Shown here piece by piece: positions 27,089 to 36,555 of a stretch of 64,000 bases of DNA (positions are counted from its first letter, which is position 1; the number at the start of each line of letters is the position of its first letter). The stretch is from positions 82,275 to 146,274 of the forward strand of contig JACIYT010000004.1 of NCBI GenBank assembly GCA_014359765.1, read 5' to 3'. The position numbers were made by a program, and so were the translations under genes. This DNA is from Roseovarius sp. (GTDB taxonomy: Bacteria; Pseudomonadota; Alphaproteobacteria; Rhodobacterales; Rhodobacteraceae). The notes under the pieces are model-generated. The model saw only the letters and a program-made list of their open reading frames with translations. It was not told where the DNA came from and did not search any database.

Positions 27089-28251
27089 AACGCATTCAGC
27101 CCTGTCAGATTGCGCCCGATCACCAGCTTCTGGATTTCCGTCGTGCCGTCGGGGATCGGCATGACCTTGGCATTGCGGAAATGCCGCTCGACGGGGAATT
27201 CGCGGGTGATCCCGTTGCCGCCGTGGATCTGGACGGCCTTTCCGGCAATCTCGACGGCCATTTCCGTGGCATACCATTTCGCCATCGAGGTCTGCGTATC
27301 GCAGCGCACGCCAAGATCGAGCAGTTGCAGCCCGCGCTGACACAACAGCCGCGCGGCGTCGAGATGGGTTGCCATCTCGGCGAGATAGCCCTGGATCAGC
27401 TGGTGCCCGCCGATCGGCTTGCCGTGCTGTTCGCGCTCCCGTGCGTATTTCACCGCACATTCGAGCGCCGCCTGCGCGATCCCGACGCTGGTGAGGCCGA
27501 CGAACACGCGCGCGCTCTCGAACAGTTTCAGCGTCTGGAACAATCCGCCACCCGAACTGCCCAGAACATGCCCGGCGGTGGTCTCGGCGCGGTCGAAGAA
27601 CAATTCGCAGGTCGAAGCGCCGACAAGGCCCATCTTGCGCAGCTCGCGCGACTCGTAGCCGCCGGTGTCGCGATCGACGATCACCATGGAAATCCCGTCG
27701 TCGAGATTGCAGACGACGATGGCGAAATCCGATTGCGCGCCGTTCGAGATCCACAGTTTCTGGCCGGTGACGAAGATCCGGTCGCCATCGCGTTCGGCGC
27801 GGGTCTTGACCTCGCGCACGTTGGAGCCGACCTCCGGTTCGGAGATGCAGGTGGCGCAGATGCGCTCGCTGCGCAGCATCGGCCTGAGATAGGCCTCCTT
27901 CTGCGCCGCGTCGCCCAGAAGGTTGAGGGCAAGGACGGCATGTCCCTGAATCAGCACGGCAATCGCCAGATCGCACCAGATCCGGGCGAGTTCCTCGTAG
28001 AGAATGCCATAGGTCATCCGGTCGATTCCGGCACCGCCGTCCGCCTCGGGGATCAAGCCGCTGATCAGGCCGAATTCCTCGACCCTGGCAAACAGGCGCT
28101 TGAGGGTATCGGCATCGGGGGGGTGGCCGAGGGCCTCGTATTTCTCGGCCAGCGGGGCGAATTCGGCCTCGGCCATCTTGCGGAAGTTTTCCAGCAACAT
28201 GCGCTGTTCGTCGGTATAAGTGGCCTGTGCGGCCGCAATCACGTTTTCCAT
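27085..28251 (-). CDS. Acyl-CoA dehydrogenase
   Basis: 388 residues with the N-terminal, middle and C-terminal acyl-CoA dehydrogenase domains: CISEPEVGSNVREVKT, KMGLVGASTCELFFD and HGGNGITREFPVERHF. Where the common catalytic Glu of the (Y/F)EGT motif is expected, this protein reads IPDGTTEIQ, so an Asp stands in that position by eye. The start at 28251 (MENVIAAAQ) is chosen over one 30 codons upstream. It is followed on the same strand (transcribed earlier) by thiolase-like and crotonase-like genes, forming a beta-oxidation-type set. The TAG stop lies within the terminal repeat of the MITE-like element. Confidence 0.88.
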   Translation of the reverse strand: MENVIAAAQATYTDEQRMLLENFRKMAEAEFAPLAEKYEALGHPPDADTLKRLFARVEEFGLISGLIPEADGGAGIDRMTYGILYEELARIWCDLAIAVLIQGHAVLALNLLGDAAQKEAYLRPMLRSERICATCISEPEVGSNVREVKTRAERDGDRIFVTGQKLWISNGAQSDFAIVVCNLDDGISMVIVDRDTGGYESRELRKMGLVGASTCELFFDRAETTAGHVLGSSGGGLFQTLKLFESARVFVGLTSVGIAQAALECAVKYAREREQHGKPIGGHQLIQGYLAEMATHLDAARLLCQRGLQLLDLGVRCDTQTSMAKWYATEMAVEIAGKAVQIHGGNGITREFPVERHFRNAKVMPIPDGTTEIQKLVIGRNLTGLNAF

Positions 28252-28370
28252 TGTCCTGTCCTTGTCCTGGCGCGTGCCGGGTTCATTCGCATTCGCGCGA
28301 CCCGGCCCAACGCATTGATCGTGCGTGTTCGGGATGCTCAAGGCCGGTTCCCGGCCCTGAGCGACATGTC

Positions 28371-29609
28371 TCAGCGTCCGAGAATGGTGATGCAGGCGGC
28401 GGCCTCCTCGACGCCATGCAGCCCGCCGCCATTTTCGGCGATGGCGTTGCGGGCGCCTTCGACCTGGCGCGCACCGGCCTCACCGCGCAGCTGGGTCACG
28501 AGCTCGTGGATCTGGCCGATCCCGGTCGCGCCGACGGGGTGGCCCTTGGATTCGAGCCCGCCGGACGGGTTCACCGGGATGCGCCCGCCGATCTTCGTCT
28601 CGCCGCGCAGGCTGGCCGGGCCGCCCTCGCCAAAGGCGACAAGGCCGAGATTCTCGATCTGGATCACCTCGCCGACGGCGGTCGCGTCATGCACCTCGGC
28701 CAGCGACATGTCCTCGGGGCCAAGCCCTGCCTGTTCATAGGCCTGGAGCGCGGCGAGCCGGGTAAGGTGGTTCTCGAAATCCTCGGCAGCGCGGTCGGTG
28801 CCCGAGCGCAGGACCGCCGCCCTGACCCTGATCGCGCGGGCCGGATCGAGCCCGAGCCGCTTCATCCCCGCTTCGGTGCACAGCACCGCCGCCGCCGCGC
28901 CGTCGGAGATCGGGGCGCACATGGGCAGGGTCAGCGGGTAGGTGATGGGCGGCGCGGCGAGAACCTGCGCGATGGTCATGCTCTCGCGATATTGGGCCAG
29001 AGGGTTATGCGCCGAATGGGCGTGGTTCTTTGCGGCGACGGCGGCAAACTGTTCCTGCGTGGTGCCAAAGGTCTTCATGTGCAGCCGCGCGAAACCGGCA
29101 TAGACATCCATGAAGACGCTGTAGGGCCGGGGCGATCTGGAGCCCTCGGGCTCCGCGATGCCGGCGCCCAGATCGGCCAGCCGCTGCGCCACCTCTTCGC
29201 CATTGCTCACGTCCCAGCCGCTGTCAAAGGCCGAGAACATCCGCGCGCGATCATCGGAATACATCTTCTCGGCCCCCACGGCGAGGCAGCAATCGCCGTT
29301 GCCGGCCTTGAGAAAGTCCACCGCCAGCTTGAACGCGGTGGAGGCGCTGGCACAGGCGTTTTCGACATTGACCACCGGAATGCCCTGAATGCCCATCTCG
29401 CGCAGCGCGATTTCGCCGCGGATCATGTGCTGGCCCTCCATGTGGCCCTGCACCGCGTTGGAAAAGAACGCGCCGTCGATCCGGTCGCTCCCGAGGCCGG
29501 CATCGGCCAGCGCCTCCGTGACCGCCTCGCGCGTCATGGTCTTGAGCGACTTCTCGCGAAACTTTCCGAACGGTGTCATCCCGACGCCGACGACATGAAT
29601 TTCCGTCAT
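28371..29609 (-). CDS. Thiolase-fold protein of the SCP-x/lipid-transfer type
   Basis: 412 residues. The nucleophilic Cys is in VENACASASTAF, a His in AEVHDATAVGE, and the C-terminal NPSGGLESKGHPVGATG is conserved. The second Cys of classical thiolases (CxGxG near the C-terminus) is absent: the matching region reads AENGGGLHGVEE. This places it with SCP2/SCP-x type thiolases, often used for branched or ring-derived acyl-CoAs. Seventeen bases separate it from the crotonase-like gene upstream in the same operon. The start at 29609 (MTEIHVVGVG) fits the family. Confidence 0.85.
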   Translation of the reverse strand: MTEIHVVGVGMTPFGKFREKSLKTMTREAVTEALADAGLGSDRIDGAFFSNAVQGHMEGQHMIRGEIALREMGIQGIPVVNVENACASASTAFKLAVDFLKAGNGDCCLAVGAEKMYSDDRARMFSAFDSGWDVSNGEEVAQRLADLGAGIAEPEGSRSPRPYSVFMDVYAGFARLHMKTFGTTQEQFAAVAAKNHAHSAHNPLAQYRESMTIAQVLAAPPITYPLTLPMCAPISDGAAAAVLCTEAGMKRLGLDPARAIRVRAAVLRSGTDRAAEDFENHLTRLAALQAYEQAGLGPEDMSLAEVHDATAVGEVIQIENLGLVAFGEGGPASLRGETKIGGRIPVNPSGGLESKGHPVGATGIGQIHELVTQLRGEAGARQVEGARNAIAENGGGLHGVEEAAACITILGR

Positions 29610-29625
29610 CCCCGATCCTCCCGGT

Positions 29626-30414
29626 TCAATAGCCGCGGAACTGCGGCTTGCGTTTCTCGACAAAGGCCGCCAGCCCCTCGCGCATGTCCCATGAGCGCAT
29701 ATGCGCCTTGAGGTTGAGCATTTCCTCGGCGAGGGCGGCCCGCTCGTCCAGATCGAGCGCGCGGTTGGCCACCGCCTTCATGCGGCGCAGCACCGCCGGG
29801 CTCTTGTCCGAGAGCCTGTCGGTGAACGCCTGCACCTCGGCCCGAAGCGCGTCATCCGGGACCACGGTATTGACCAGACCCCAGTCCATCATGACCCGCG
29901 CCGACACGTTCTCGCCCGAGAAGAGCAGGTATTTCGCCCGGTTCAAGCCGATCCGACGGGGCAGGATCGCGGCCCCGCCCGCGCCGGGAAACACACCGAA
30001 ATTGGAATGCGCATCGCCCAGTTGCGCGCTTTCGGCGGCGAATACCAGGTCGCAGGCCATCACCATCTCCAGCCCCCCCGCCATGGCCAGCCCGTTCACG
30101 GCGGCGATCACCGGCTTGGGGCCATGGCGCATCAGGCCGAAGGCACGATCGACAAGGTCGAGCAGGTCGGGCTCGCCGGGTTCGTGGGTCGCGCCGGCCA
30201 CCTCCTTGAGATCGGCGCCGGCACAGAACGCCCGGCCCGCGCCGGTGAGAACGATCGCGCGAACCTCCTCGTCGGCGATTGCCGCCTCCAGCGCGGCGGT
30301 CATCTCGCGCAGCATCTGCATCGACAAAGCGTTGAGCTGATCGGTCCTGCGGAAGGTGATCCACTGGGTGCGGGCGACCCGTTCGAGGGTCAGGGTCGGA
30401 ACGCTGTTGGTCAA
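29626..30414 (-). CDS. Enoyl-CoA hydratase/isomerase (crotonase) family protein
   Basis: 262 residues with the crotonase oxyanion-hole segments GRAFCAGADLKE and AVNGLAMAGGLEMVMACD, and the VFPGAGGAAILPRRIG block. The positions that I align by eye with the two catalytic Glu residues of rat hydratase do not look like Glu (AHSNFGVFPG and AKYLLFSG), so hydration is not certain; isomerase, lyase or hydrolase chemistry is possible. It is the first gene of a three-gene minus-strand operon with the thiolase-like protein and acyl-CoA dehydrogenase. CCTCCTGAAT on the opposite strand marks its ribosome binding site. Confidence 0.82.
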   Translation of the reverse strand: MTNSVPTLTLERVARTQWITFRRTDQLNALSMQMLREMTAALEAAIADEEVRAIVLTGAGRAFCAGADLKEVAGATHEPGEPDLLDLVDRAFGLMRHGPKPVIAAVNGLAMAGGLEMVMACDLVFAAESAQLGDAHSNFGVFPGAGGAAILPRRIGLNRAKYLLFSGENVSARVMMDWGLVNTVVPDDALRAEVQAFTDRLSDKSPAVLRRMKAVANRALDLDERAALAEEMLNLKAHMRSWDMREGLAAFVEKRKPQFRGY

Positions 30415-30432
30415 GATAACCTCCTGAATATT

Positions 30433-30448
30433 ATCGTGAATTCATGAT
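30433..30448. promoter_or_regulatory. 16-bp near-perfect palindrome, candidate operator
   Basis: ATCGTGAATTCATGAT is an inverted repeat with one mismatched pair, in the 126-base divergent gap between the crotonase-like operon and the CoA-transferase gene. A second palindrome, GGGCGGATCCGCCC, is at 30484-30497. TetR/GntR/FadR-type control of both units is plausible. Confidence 0.45.
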
Positions 30449-30540
30449 TTTGCTTGCCTTTTGCGCGCGGCTGGGCTGCAATGGGGCGGATCCGCCCAGG
30501 GCCGAAACCCATCAATGCCGCACGACATGAGGTTCCCGAC

Positions 30541-31644
30541 ATGAGCACCGCCCCCCTGACCGGCCTGAGAATTCTCAGCCTCGCCGAGCAATTCCCCGGA
30601 CCCTATGCAACGATGCTGCTGGCGGATATGGGGGCCGAGGTCATCATGATCGAGCGGCCGGGCGTCGGCGATCCCGCCCGCCAGTTCCCGCCGCTCTTCC
30701 GGGCGCTCAACCGGGGCAAGCGGAGCGTCGCGCTCGATCTGAAATCCGCCGAGGGGCTGGAGCGGTTTCATGCGCTGGCCAAGGCGGCCGATGTCATCGT
30801 CGAAGGCTTTCGGCCCGGAAAGCTCGCGGCGCTCGGGGCCGGCTTCGAGGACATGCACAGGATCAACCCGCGCCTCGTTTACGTCTCGATTTCGGGATAC
30901 GGGCAGGATGGCCCCTATCGCGACAGGGCCGGGCATGACCTGAGCTATGAGGGTGTCGGCGGGTTGCTGGCCGATCAGGCGGAGGCCGGGAAACCGGGGC
31001 CGGTCCCGTCCGTGCCGCTCGCGGATATCGGTGCGGCGCTGTTCGCGGCGATCGCGATCCTTTCGGCCACCCTGTCGAGCTGGCGGACGGGGCAGGGGCG
31101 CTATGTGGATGTCTCGATGTCGGATGCGGTGGTCTCGATGCTCACCGCCTTCCTCGTGCCCGAGGCCAACGGCACCCCCCTGGGCGAGTTCATCGCCGAG
31201 CCGGGCTATGGCGTCTTTACCTGCAAGGACGGCAAGCTCATGACCTTGTCGATCGCACATGAGGACTGGTTCTGGAAACCGTTCTGCGAGGCGATCGGCA
31301 AGCCGGAGCTTGCGGGGCTTTCGGGGCGCGCGCGTGTCGCGCAAAAGGACAGGCTGCGCGAAACGATCGCGGCGGTTCTGGTCAGCCGGACACGCGCGCA
31401 ATGGGGTGTGATCCTCGATGCGGCGGGGGTTCCCTGGGGGCCGGTCAATTCCCTCGCCGAAACGCTGGAGGACCCGCATGTGCGCGCCCGCGGCTTGCTG
31501 CGCGCGGTGCTTCAGGACAACGGACAGGCCGAGACATTCCTCGTCCAGCCGCTGAAATTCGACGGTTTCGAAACCGCGATTTCCGGCGTGGTGCCCGAGA
31601 TCGGCGCCGACAACCGAACCCTCCTTGCCGACGAGCCCGATTGA
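30541..31644 (+). CDS. Type III (CaiB/BaiF) CoA-transferase, second copy
   Basis: 367 residues. It begins LTGLRILSLAEQFPGPYA, has LNRGKRSVALDL, the candidate catalytic Asp in VPLADIGAALFA, and GRYVDVSMSDAVVSML. It is divergent from the crotonase-like operon and convergent with the SDR gene, in the middle of the acyl-CoA region. The start ATG at 30541 follows GAGGTTCCCGAC; 29 codons of upstream open frame have no family match. Confidence 0.88.
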   Translation: MSTAPLTGLRILSLAEQFPGPYATMLLADMGAEVIMIERPGVGDPARQFPPLFRALNRGKRSVALDLKSAEGLERFHALAKAADVIVEGFRPGKLAALGAGFEDMHRINPRLVYVSISGYGQDGPYRDRAGHDLSYEGVGGLLADQAEAGKPGPVPSVPLADIGAALFAAIAILSATLSSWRTGQGRYVDVSMSDAVVSMLTAFLVPEANGTPLGEFIAEPGYGVFTCKDGKLMTLSIAHEDWFWKPFCEAIGKPELAGLSGRARVAQKDRLRETIAAVLVSRTRAQWGVILDAAGVPWGPVNSLAETLEDPHVRARGLLRAVLQDNGQAETFLVQPLKFDGFETAISGVVPEIGADNRTLLADEPD

Positions 31645-31666
31645 GGCCGAAACCGCGCCCGGCCTG

Positions 31667-32455
31667 TCAGCAGGCAAAGGAATAGCCCCCGTTCACCGGA
31701 TAGGTCTGCCCGGTGATCCAGCTTGCGGCATCCGAGCACAGGAAGAGGATCATTCCGGCGGCGTCCTCCGGTTCGCCAAGCCTGCGGATCACATAGTTCG
31801 ACAGCGCGCGTTTCTCGGTCTCGGCATCCGGGATCAGATCGGCGACCGCCGGTGTGCGCGTGCCGCCCAGGGCCACGCAATTCGCGGTGATCCCGAACCG
31901 CCCGCCCGCCTTTGCGATGGCGCGCATGAATCCCGCCGCCCCCGCCTTGGCGCCCGAATAGACCGCGAGGTGCGGCTCGCCGACGCGGCCGGCATCGGAA
32001 ATGACGGTCACGATCCGCCCGTAGCGATTGCGCACCATCGCCGGCATGGCATGGCGGGTGCAGTTCAGAACCCCGTCGAAATTGGTGGCCATCCAGCGCC
32101 GCCATTCGGAGGGATCGGATTCCCAGAAGGGCACGAGATCGTCCAGCCTCGATGTCGGCCCGGCATTGCCGGCGTTGTTGACCAGGATATCGAGCCCCCC
32201 GAGGGCCGCCTGTGCCCGGTCGATGGCCGCCCCGGTCGCGTCGTGATCGGAGACATCGAAAACCAGCGGCAGCGCGCGGGCGCCGGCGGCCTCGACCTCT
32301 GCGGCCACGGCCTCGGCGCGGTCGGCGTGAAAGTCGTTGACCACGACCCCGCCCGCGCCGTGCTGCGCCAGGTAGAGCGCGACCTGCCGGCCCACGCCTT
32401 GCCCGGCACCGGTGACGAGGGCGATGCGCCCCTTGATATCCAGAAGATCGGTCAT
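31667..32455 (-). CDS. Short-chain dehydrogenase/reductase
   Basis: 262 residues. The NAD(P)-binding motif is TGAGQGVG near residue 16, followed by NNAGNAG, a catalytic Ser region (VISDAGR) and YSGAK (YxxxK), then the usual C-terminal PVNGGYSFAC. Probably a 3-hydroxyacyl-CoA or alcohol dehydrogenase step for the acid brought in by the adjacent transporter. It lies 15 bases downstream of the LivF-type gene on the same strand, so it belongs to the large minus-strand transporter operon. Confidence 0.88.
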   Translation of the reverse strand: MTDLLDIKGRIALVTGAGQGVGRQVALYLAQHGAGGVVVNDFHADRAEAVAAEVEAAGARALPLVFDVSDHDATGAAIDRAQAALGGLDILVNNAGNAGPTSRLDDLVPFWESDPSEWRRWMATNFDGVLNCTRHAMPAMVRNRYGRIVTVISDAGRVGEPHLAVYSGAKAGAAGFMRAIAKAGGRFGITANCVALGGTRTPAVADLIPDAETEKRALSNYVIRRLGEPEDAAGMILFLCSDAASWITGQTYPVNGGYSFAC

Positions 32456-32470
32456 GCGGTTTCCCTTCGG

Positions 32471-33262
32471 TCAGCCCAGCCAGCGTTTGCGGCGGCGGTA
32501 ATGCTTGATGTCGCGATAGCTCTTGCGCTCGCCCGAGGCGGAGACGCCGAGATAGAATTCCTTGACATCCTCGTTCTGCGCCAGCTTGTCCGCCGGACCG
32601 TCGAGAACGATGCGGCCGTTTTCCATCACATAGGCATGATCGGCGATCGACAGGGCGGCGGCGCTGTTCTGCTCGACAAGGAAGAAGGTCGTGCCTTCTG
32701 CCTTGAGCTGCCTGAGCACCTCGTAAACGTCGCGGATCATCATCGGCGCGAGGCCAAGGGAGGGCTCGTCGATGGCGATGATGCCGGGCGCGGCCATCAC
32801 GGCCCGCCCGATCAGCAGCAATTGCTGCTCGCCGCCCGACATGAACCCGGAGGTGCGATGACGCAGATCGGCCAGCCGCGGGATCAGCGTATAGACATGG
32901 TCGAGCCGTCTCCTGAGTTCGGCGGCATCGGGCGCCATGTGGCCGCCGACGATCAGGTTCTGCTCGGAGGTCAGATGCCGCAGCACCCGCCGGCCCTCCA
33001 TCACATGGACGAGACCGGCCCGGACCACCTCGGAGGCTTCGACATTCTGGATCGGCTTGCCTTCGAGCAGGATCGAGCCGGCCGAAACGGTGCCGTCCTC
33101 GGATCTGAGCGTGCCTGATATGGCCTTCAGCGTGGTGCTCTTTCCGGCGCCATTGCCCCCGAGAAGCGCCACGCATTGCCCCTTTTGCACGCGCATCGAC
33201 ACGCCCTTGAGGGCCAGGATCACGTCCGAATAGGTGACTTCGACGTTGTTCAGTTCCAGCAT
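32471..33262 (-). CDS. HAAT-type ABC transporter ATP-binding protein (LivF-like)
   Basis: 263 residues. Walker A GGNGAGKST, signature MSGGEQQLL, Walker B ending IAIDEPSLGLAP, and the D-loop are visible. It is one of two ATPases that drive the two permeases at the inner membrane. A C-terminal basic extension (SYRDIKHYRRRKRWLG) is longer than usual for LivF. It lies downstream of the binding-protein gene in the same operon. Confidence 0.92.
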   Translation of the reverse strand: MLELNNVEVTYSDVILALKGVSMRVQKGQCVALLGGNGAGKSTTLKAISGTLRSEDGTVSAGSILLEGKPIQNVEASEVVRAGLVHVMEGRRVLRHLTSEQNLIVGGHMAPDAAELRRRLDHVYTLIPRLADLRHRTSGFMSGGEQQLLLIGRAVMAAPGIIAIDEPSLGLAPMMIRDVYEVLRQLKAEGTTFFLVEQNSAAALSIADHAYVMENGRIVLDGPADKLAQNEDVKEFYLGVSASGERKSYRDIKHYRRRKRWLG

Positions 33263-33322
33263 GAGGTTCGGCCCGGATGCAAGGTCAGGAACGGGCGCCG
33301 CGGCTGCGGCGCCCGGAGAGGT

Positions 33323-34561
33323 TCACCATTTCTTCACGTCGGGCACGTCAACACCGATCGCCTCGATGACGATCCTGCCGTCCCGGACCGTGCCCACGTT
33401 CACCTTGAGACCCTCCAGCGGGAAGGGGGCCTCGGGGGTGAAGTTCAGGGTCGGCAGGAAGCCATGCGTCGCCTCGGTGGGGATCGGGCTGGCAAACAGG
33501 GCCTCGCGCACCTTCTCCCCGGTGAGCCCCTCGGCGCCGTTTTCCGCGATGGCGTTCTCGATGACGTTGACCACGAAGAGCCCCTGGGCAATGCCCATGG
33601 CGGTCACCACGTTCCACGGGGCCTTGAGCCCGTGATCATCGACCAGGGACTGGTAGAACCGGCGGGCGGGCGTGTCTTCGTCCGCGGCGATCGCCATGCC
33701 ATAGGCTTCGTAGTCGCCCTCGAGCTGGGACAACCCGCCAAGCGCGTTGCCCGATGCCGGCAGCCCGTTATGCGAGCTCATCATGATCGGCACATTGGCG
33801 CCGTTGGCCTGCAGGCCGCGCTTGGCGGCGACCACGATCGAGGTGTTGGTCTGGATGATCAGCGCCTCGGCGCCGGACCGGGCCACGCGGCGCATCTGCG
33901 CGGTCAGGTCGGTTGGCTGGACCTCGGTATAGATGACTTCGACGAGGTCGATCTCATCGGGGTGTTCCTCGGCATAGAGCTCCAGACCCCTGGCCATGTC
34001 CACATAGGCGGGCGAGGCCTCGGAGGCCATGATCGCGACCTTGATCGGCGCATCGCCGCCGCGTTTCTCGCGCAGCCAGGTCAGGAAGCCCGCGCTTTCG
34101 TGCGAATAGGTCGGGCGCGGATTGAAGATCCACGCATCGGGCCGCCATCCGAAACCATAGGAGGCCGTGGGCATGAACATCGGGATCCGGTCCTCGGGCA
34201 GCCGTTCGGTCAGGGCGGCCACATCCGGCCCGCCCAGACCGACCACGGCGATCGGCGCCAGTTCGGACTTGATGCCGGGCCAGAGACTGGCAACCTGCGC
34301 CGCATCGTAGCGGGTTTCGTAATTCTTGTAGTTCAGCCGCACGCCCAGTTCCGCACCGCGCGTGGCGTTCCACCAGTCGAAGACGTTTTCCCGGGCACCG
34401 CCCAGGACCGGCATGATATCGGCATAGGGGCCGGAGAAATCCGACAGCAGGGCGAGGTTGTAGGTCACTTCGGCCTGCGCCTTGATCGGCAGGGCCGTGG
34501 CGAGGGCGATCGCCCCTGCGGCGATCAGGCCCTTCAGGCCGCGGGGTGTGAAACGGGTCAT
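33323..34561 (-). CDS. HAAT-type ABC transporter substrate-binding protein (LivK-like)
   Basis: 412 residues with a signal peptide (about 1-30, ending KAQA) and the Peripla_BP_6 fold: LLSDFSGPYADIMPVLGG near the N-terminus and the SHNGLPASGNALGG block. It binds the ligand in the periplasm. The neighbouring acyl-CoA ligase suggests an organic acid rather than an amino acid. The spacing of 38 bases to the LivM gene upstream keeps it in the operon. Confidence 0.9.
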   Translation of the reverse strand: MTRFTPRGLKGLIAAGAIALATALPIKAQAEVTYNLALLSDFSGPYADIMPVLGGARENVFDWWNATRGAELGVRLNYKNYETRYDAAQVASLWPGIKSELAPIAVVGLGGPDVAALTERLPEDRIPMFMPTASYGFGWRPDAWIFNPRPTYSHESAGFLTWLREKRGGDAPIKVAIMASEASPAYVDMARGLELYAEEHPDEIDLVEVIYTEVQPTDLTAQMRRVARSGAEALIIQTNTSIVVAAKRGLQANGANVPIMMSSHNGLPASGNALGGLSQLEGDYEAYGMAIAADEDTPARRFYQSLVDDHGLKAPWNVVTAMGIAQGLFVVNVIENAIAENGAEGLTGEKVREALFASPIPTEATHGFLPTLNFTPEAPFPLEGLKVNVGTVRDGRIVIEAIGVDVPDVKKW

Positions 34562-34599
34562 GTCCTTGTCTTCCTCCCAGATTGAGGGCCGCCCCGATG

Positions 34600-35652
34600 T
34601 CAGTAGGGGAACGGCCAGATGCGATATGAGGACTTCAGTATATTCCAGCGGTGCATGAGCCCCTTGGGTTCCACGATCATGAACAGGGCAATTATCCCGC
34701 CGAGAATGACATTCATGCCGGCAAACACGATGTCGCCACCGAGGAAGGACACCGAGTCGGCGATATTGGGTCCGACCGTGGCGATGATCTCCTGGATGAT
34801 GCGGATGACAAAGACGCCGATCAACGCCCCGACGATCGATCCCATGCCGCCCACGATGATCATGGCCACGAAGAAGATCGAGTGGAACAGGGTGAACTGA
34901 TCGACGGCGACAAAGCGGATCATGTAGGCCCAGAGCGCCCCGCCGACACCGGCGTAGAAGGCCCCGATCAGGAAGGCGTTTGCCTTGGTGGCGGCGACAT
35001 TGATCCCCATGATGCCGGCTGCCACGTCATCATCCCGGACGGCGACGAAGGCCCGGCCAAAGCGCGATCGGATGATCCCGAAGGCCCCCGCGATCATCAC
35101 CCCCGCGACGATGAGATTGAGGTAGAATTGCGAGGTTTCCGTGACGAAGCGAAACCCGAACAGCTCGGCCGGCGGAACGGTGATGCCGTTCGAGCCGCCC
35201 AGCCAGGACCCGGGCAGGTTCAGCACCGCGAAATGAAAGATGAACTGCGCCGCGATGGTCGTCAGGGCAAGATAGAAGCCCTTGATGCGCGCCGCGGTCA
35301 GCCCGAAGAGAAATCCGAACAACGCCGCCGCGACCCCCGAGAGCGGGATGGTCAGCAGGAAGGTCAGGCCGAACCTGGAGGCGAGGATCGCGGCCGTATA
35401 GGCGCCAACCCCCATGAAGGCCGCCTGCCCGAGGTTGATCTGCCCGGCATAGCCCGTGCAGATCTGCAATCCGACGGCGATCACCGCGCTGATCAGCATC
35501 AGGTTGAGCACCGCGATGATCCGCCCGCCCGCCAGATGCGGCGCGGCCAGCATCACGGCAAGGAACAGCAGCAGGGCCAGCGCCTGCCAGCGCGTGCGGA
35601 CAACCCGCCGGTCGGCGCGATAGCTGGTTGGGAAAACGCCAGAGGGATCCAT
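34600..35652 (-). CDS. HAAT-type ABC transporter permease (LivM-like)
   Basis: 350 residues with about nine to ten hydrophobic helices. The LivM-type stretches ICTGYAGQINLGQAAFMGVGAY and GGMGSIVGALIGVFVI are clear (first shortened here: GYAGQINLGQAAFMG). It forms the inner-membrane channel with the LivH-like protein, whose stop is 3 bases upstream of this start. Confidence 0.92.
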   Translation of the reverse strand: MDPSGVFPTSYRADRRVVRTRWQALALLLFLAVMLAAPHLAGGRIIAVLNLMLISAVIAVGLQICTGYAGQINLGQAAFMGVGAYTAAILASRFGLTFLLTIPLSGVAAALFGFLFGLTAARIKGFYLALTTIAAQFIFHFAVLNLPGSWLGGSNGITVPPAELFGFRFVTETSQFYLNLIVAGVMIAGAFGIIRSRFGRAFVAVRDDDVAAGIMGINVAATKANAFLIGAFYAGVGGALWAYMIRFVAVDQFTLFHSIFFVAMIIVGGMGSIVGALIGVFVIRIIQEIIATVGPNIADSVSFLGGDIVFAGMNVILGGIIALFMIVEPKGLMHRWNILKSSYRIWPFPY

Positions 35653-35655
35653 GTC

Positions 35656-36540
35656 TTACACCCGTTCGATGGTGCGCCAGCCGAACAGCCCCGTGGGACG
35701 GATCAGCAGAATGGCAAGCATGATGACATAGGGCACGACGCTCCCCAGCGAGCCGCCGACATACGGATCGAGGTAGTTGGTCGTCAGGCTCTGGATCACG
35801 CCGATGATGATCCCGGCCAGAATCAGGCCGCCGATCGATTCGAGCCCGGCCAGCAGCGCCACCGGCAGCGCGGCAAACCCGATCTCGGAGGCGAGGAAGG
35901 TCAGCGACTTGCCGCTGAGAAAGATCATCGCGCCGATCGTGGACAGGACCGCGCCGAGGATCCAGGCAAAGGCGATCGAACCCTTGACCGAAATCCCCAT
36001 CGAGGAGGCGACGACGTGATCCTCGGCCACGGCGGTCATGCGCAGGCCGGACCGGGTGCGGTTGAAGAACCATGACAGGCCCACTGCCGCGACGATCGTG
36101 AGGATACCTCCGATCAGCAGGTTCATCGGGATGAGCATGTCGCCGAGAAACAGCGGCTTGAGCGGAAAGATGATCGGAAAGGGCCGGACGGCGGGGCCGA
36201 ACAGCAGCAGCACCACCCCGCGCAGCAGGATCAGCAGGCCGATGGTCACCATGACCATGGAGAAGACCGACTCGCCGATCAGCCGGGTCAGGAAGATCCG
36301 TTCGATCAGATAGCCGACCACCCCGGCCAGCACGAGCGACAGCGGGATCGACAGCCACAGGTTGAGGCCAAGCTCGAGCGTGGTGAACCAGACGATGAAG
36401 CCGCCGATGATCACCAGTTCGCCCTGGGCAAAGTTGAACACCTTGCTGGCGCGGTAGATCACCACGAATCCCATGGCCACCAGCGCATAGAGCAGCCCGA
36501 TCAGGGCGCCGGTGATGACGTCATTGATGAAATAAACCAC
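35656..36540 (-). CDS. HAAT-type ABC transporter permease (LivH-like)
   Basis: 294 residues with about eight membrane helices. The N-terminal IGLLYALVAMGFVVIYRASK and NFAQGELVIIGGF are the standard LivH signature. Its start lies 15 bases after the ligase stop, and its stop is 3 bases before LivM, so the permease pair is translated together. No odd features. Confidence 0.92.
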   Translation of the reverse strand: MVYFINDVITGALIGLLYALVAMGFVVIYRASKVFNFAQGELVIIGGFIVWFTTLELGLNLWLSIPLSLVLAGVVGYLIERIFLTRLIGESVFSMVMVTIGLLILLRGVVLLLFGPAVRPFPIIFPLKPLFLGDMLIPMNLLIGGILTIVAAVGLSWFFNRTRSGLRMTAVAEDHVVASSMGISVKGSIAFAWILGAVLSTIGAMIFLSGKSLTFLASEIGFAALPVALLAGLESIGGLILAGIIIGVIQSLTTNYLDPYVGGSLGSVVPYVIMLAILLIRPTGLFGWRTIERV

Positions 36541-36555
36541 TTTCCTCGACCTCCC

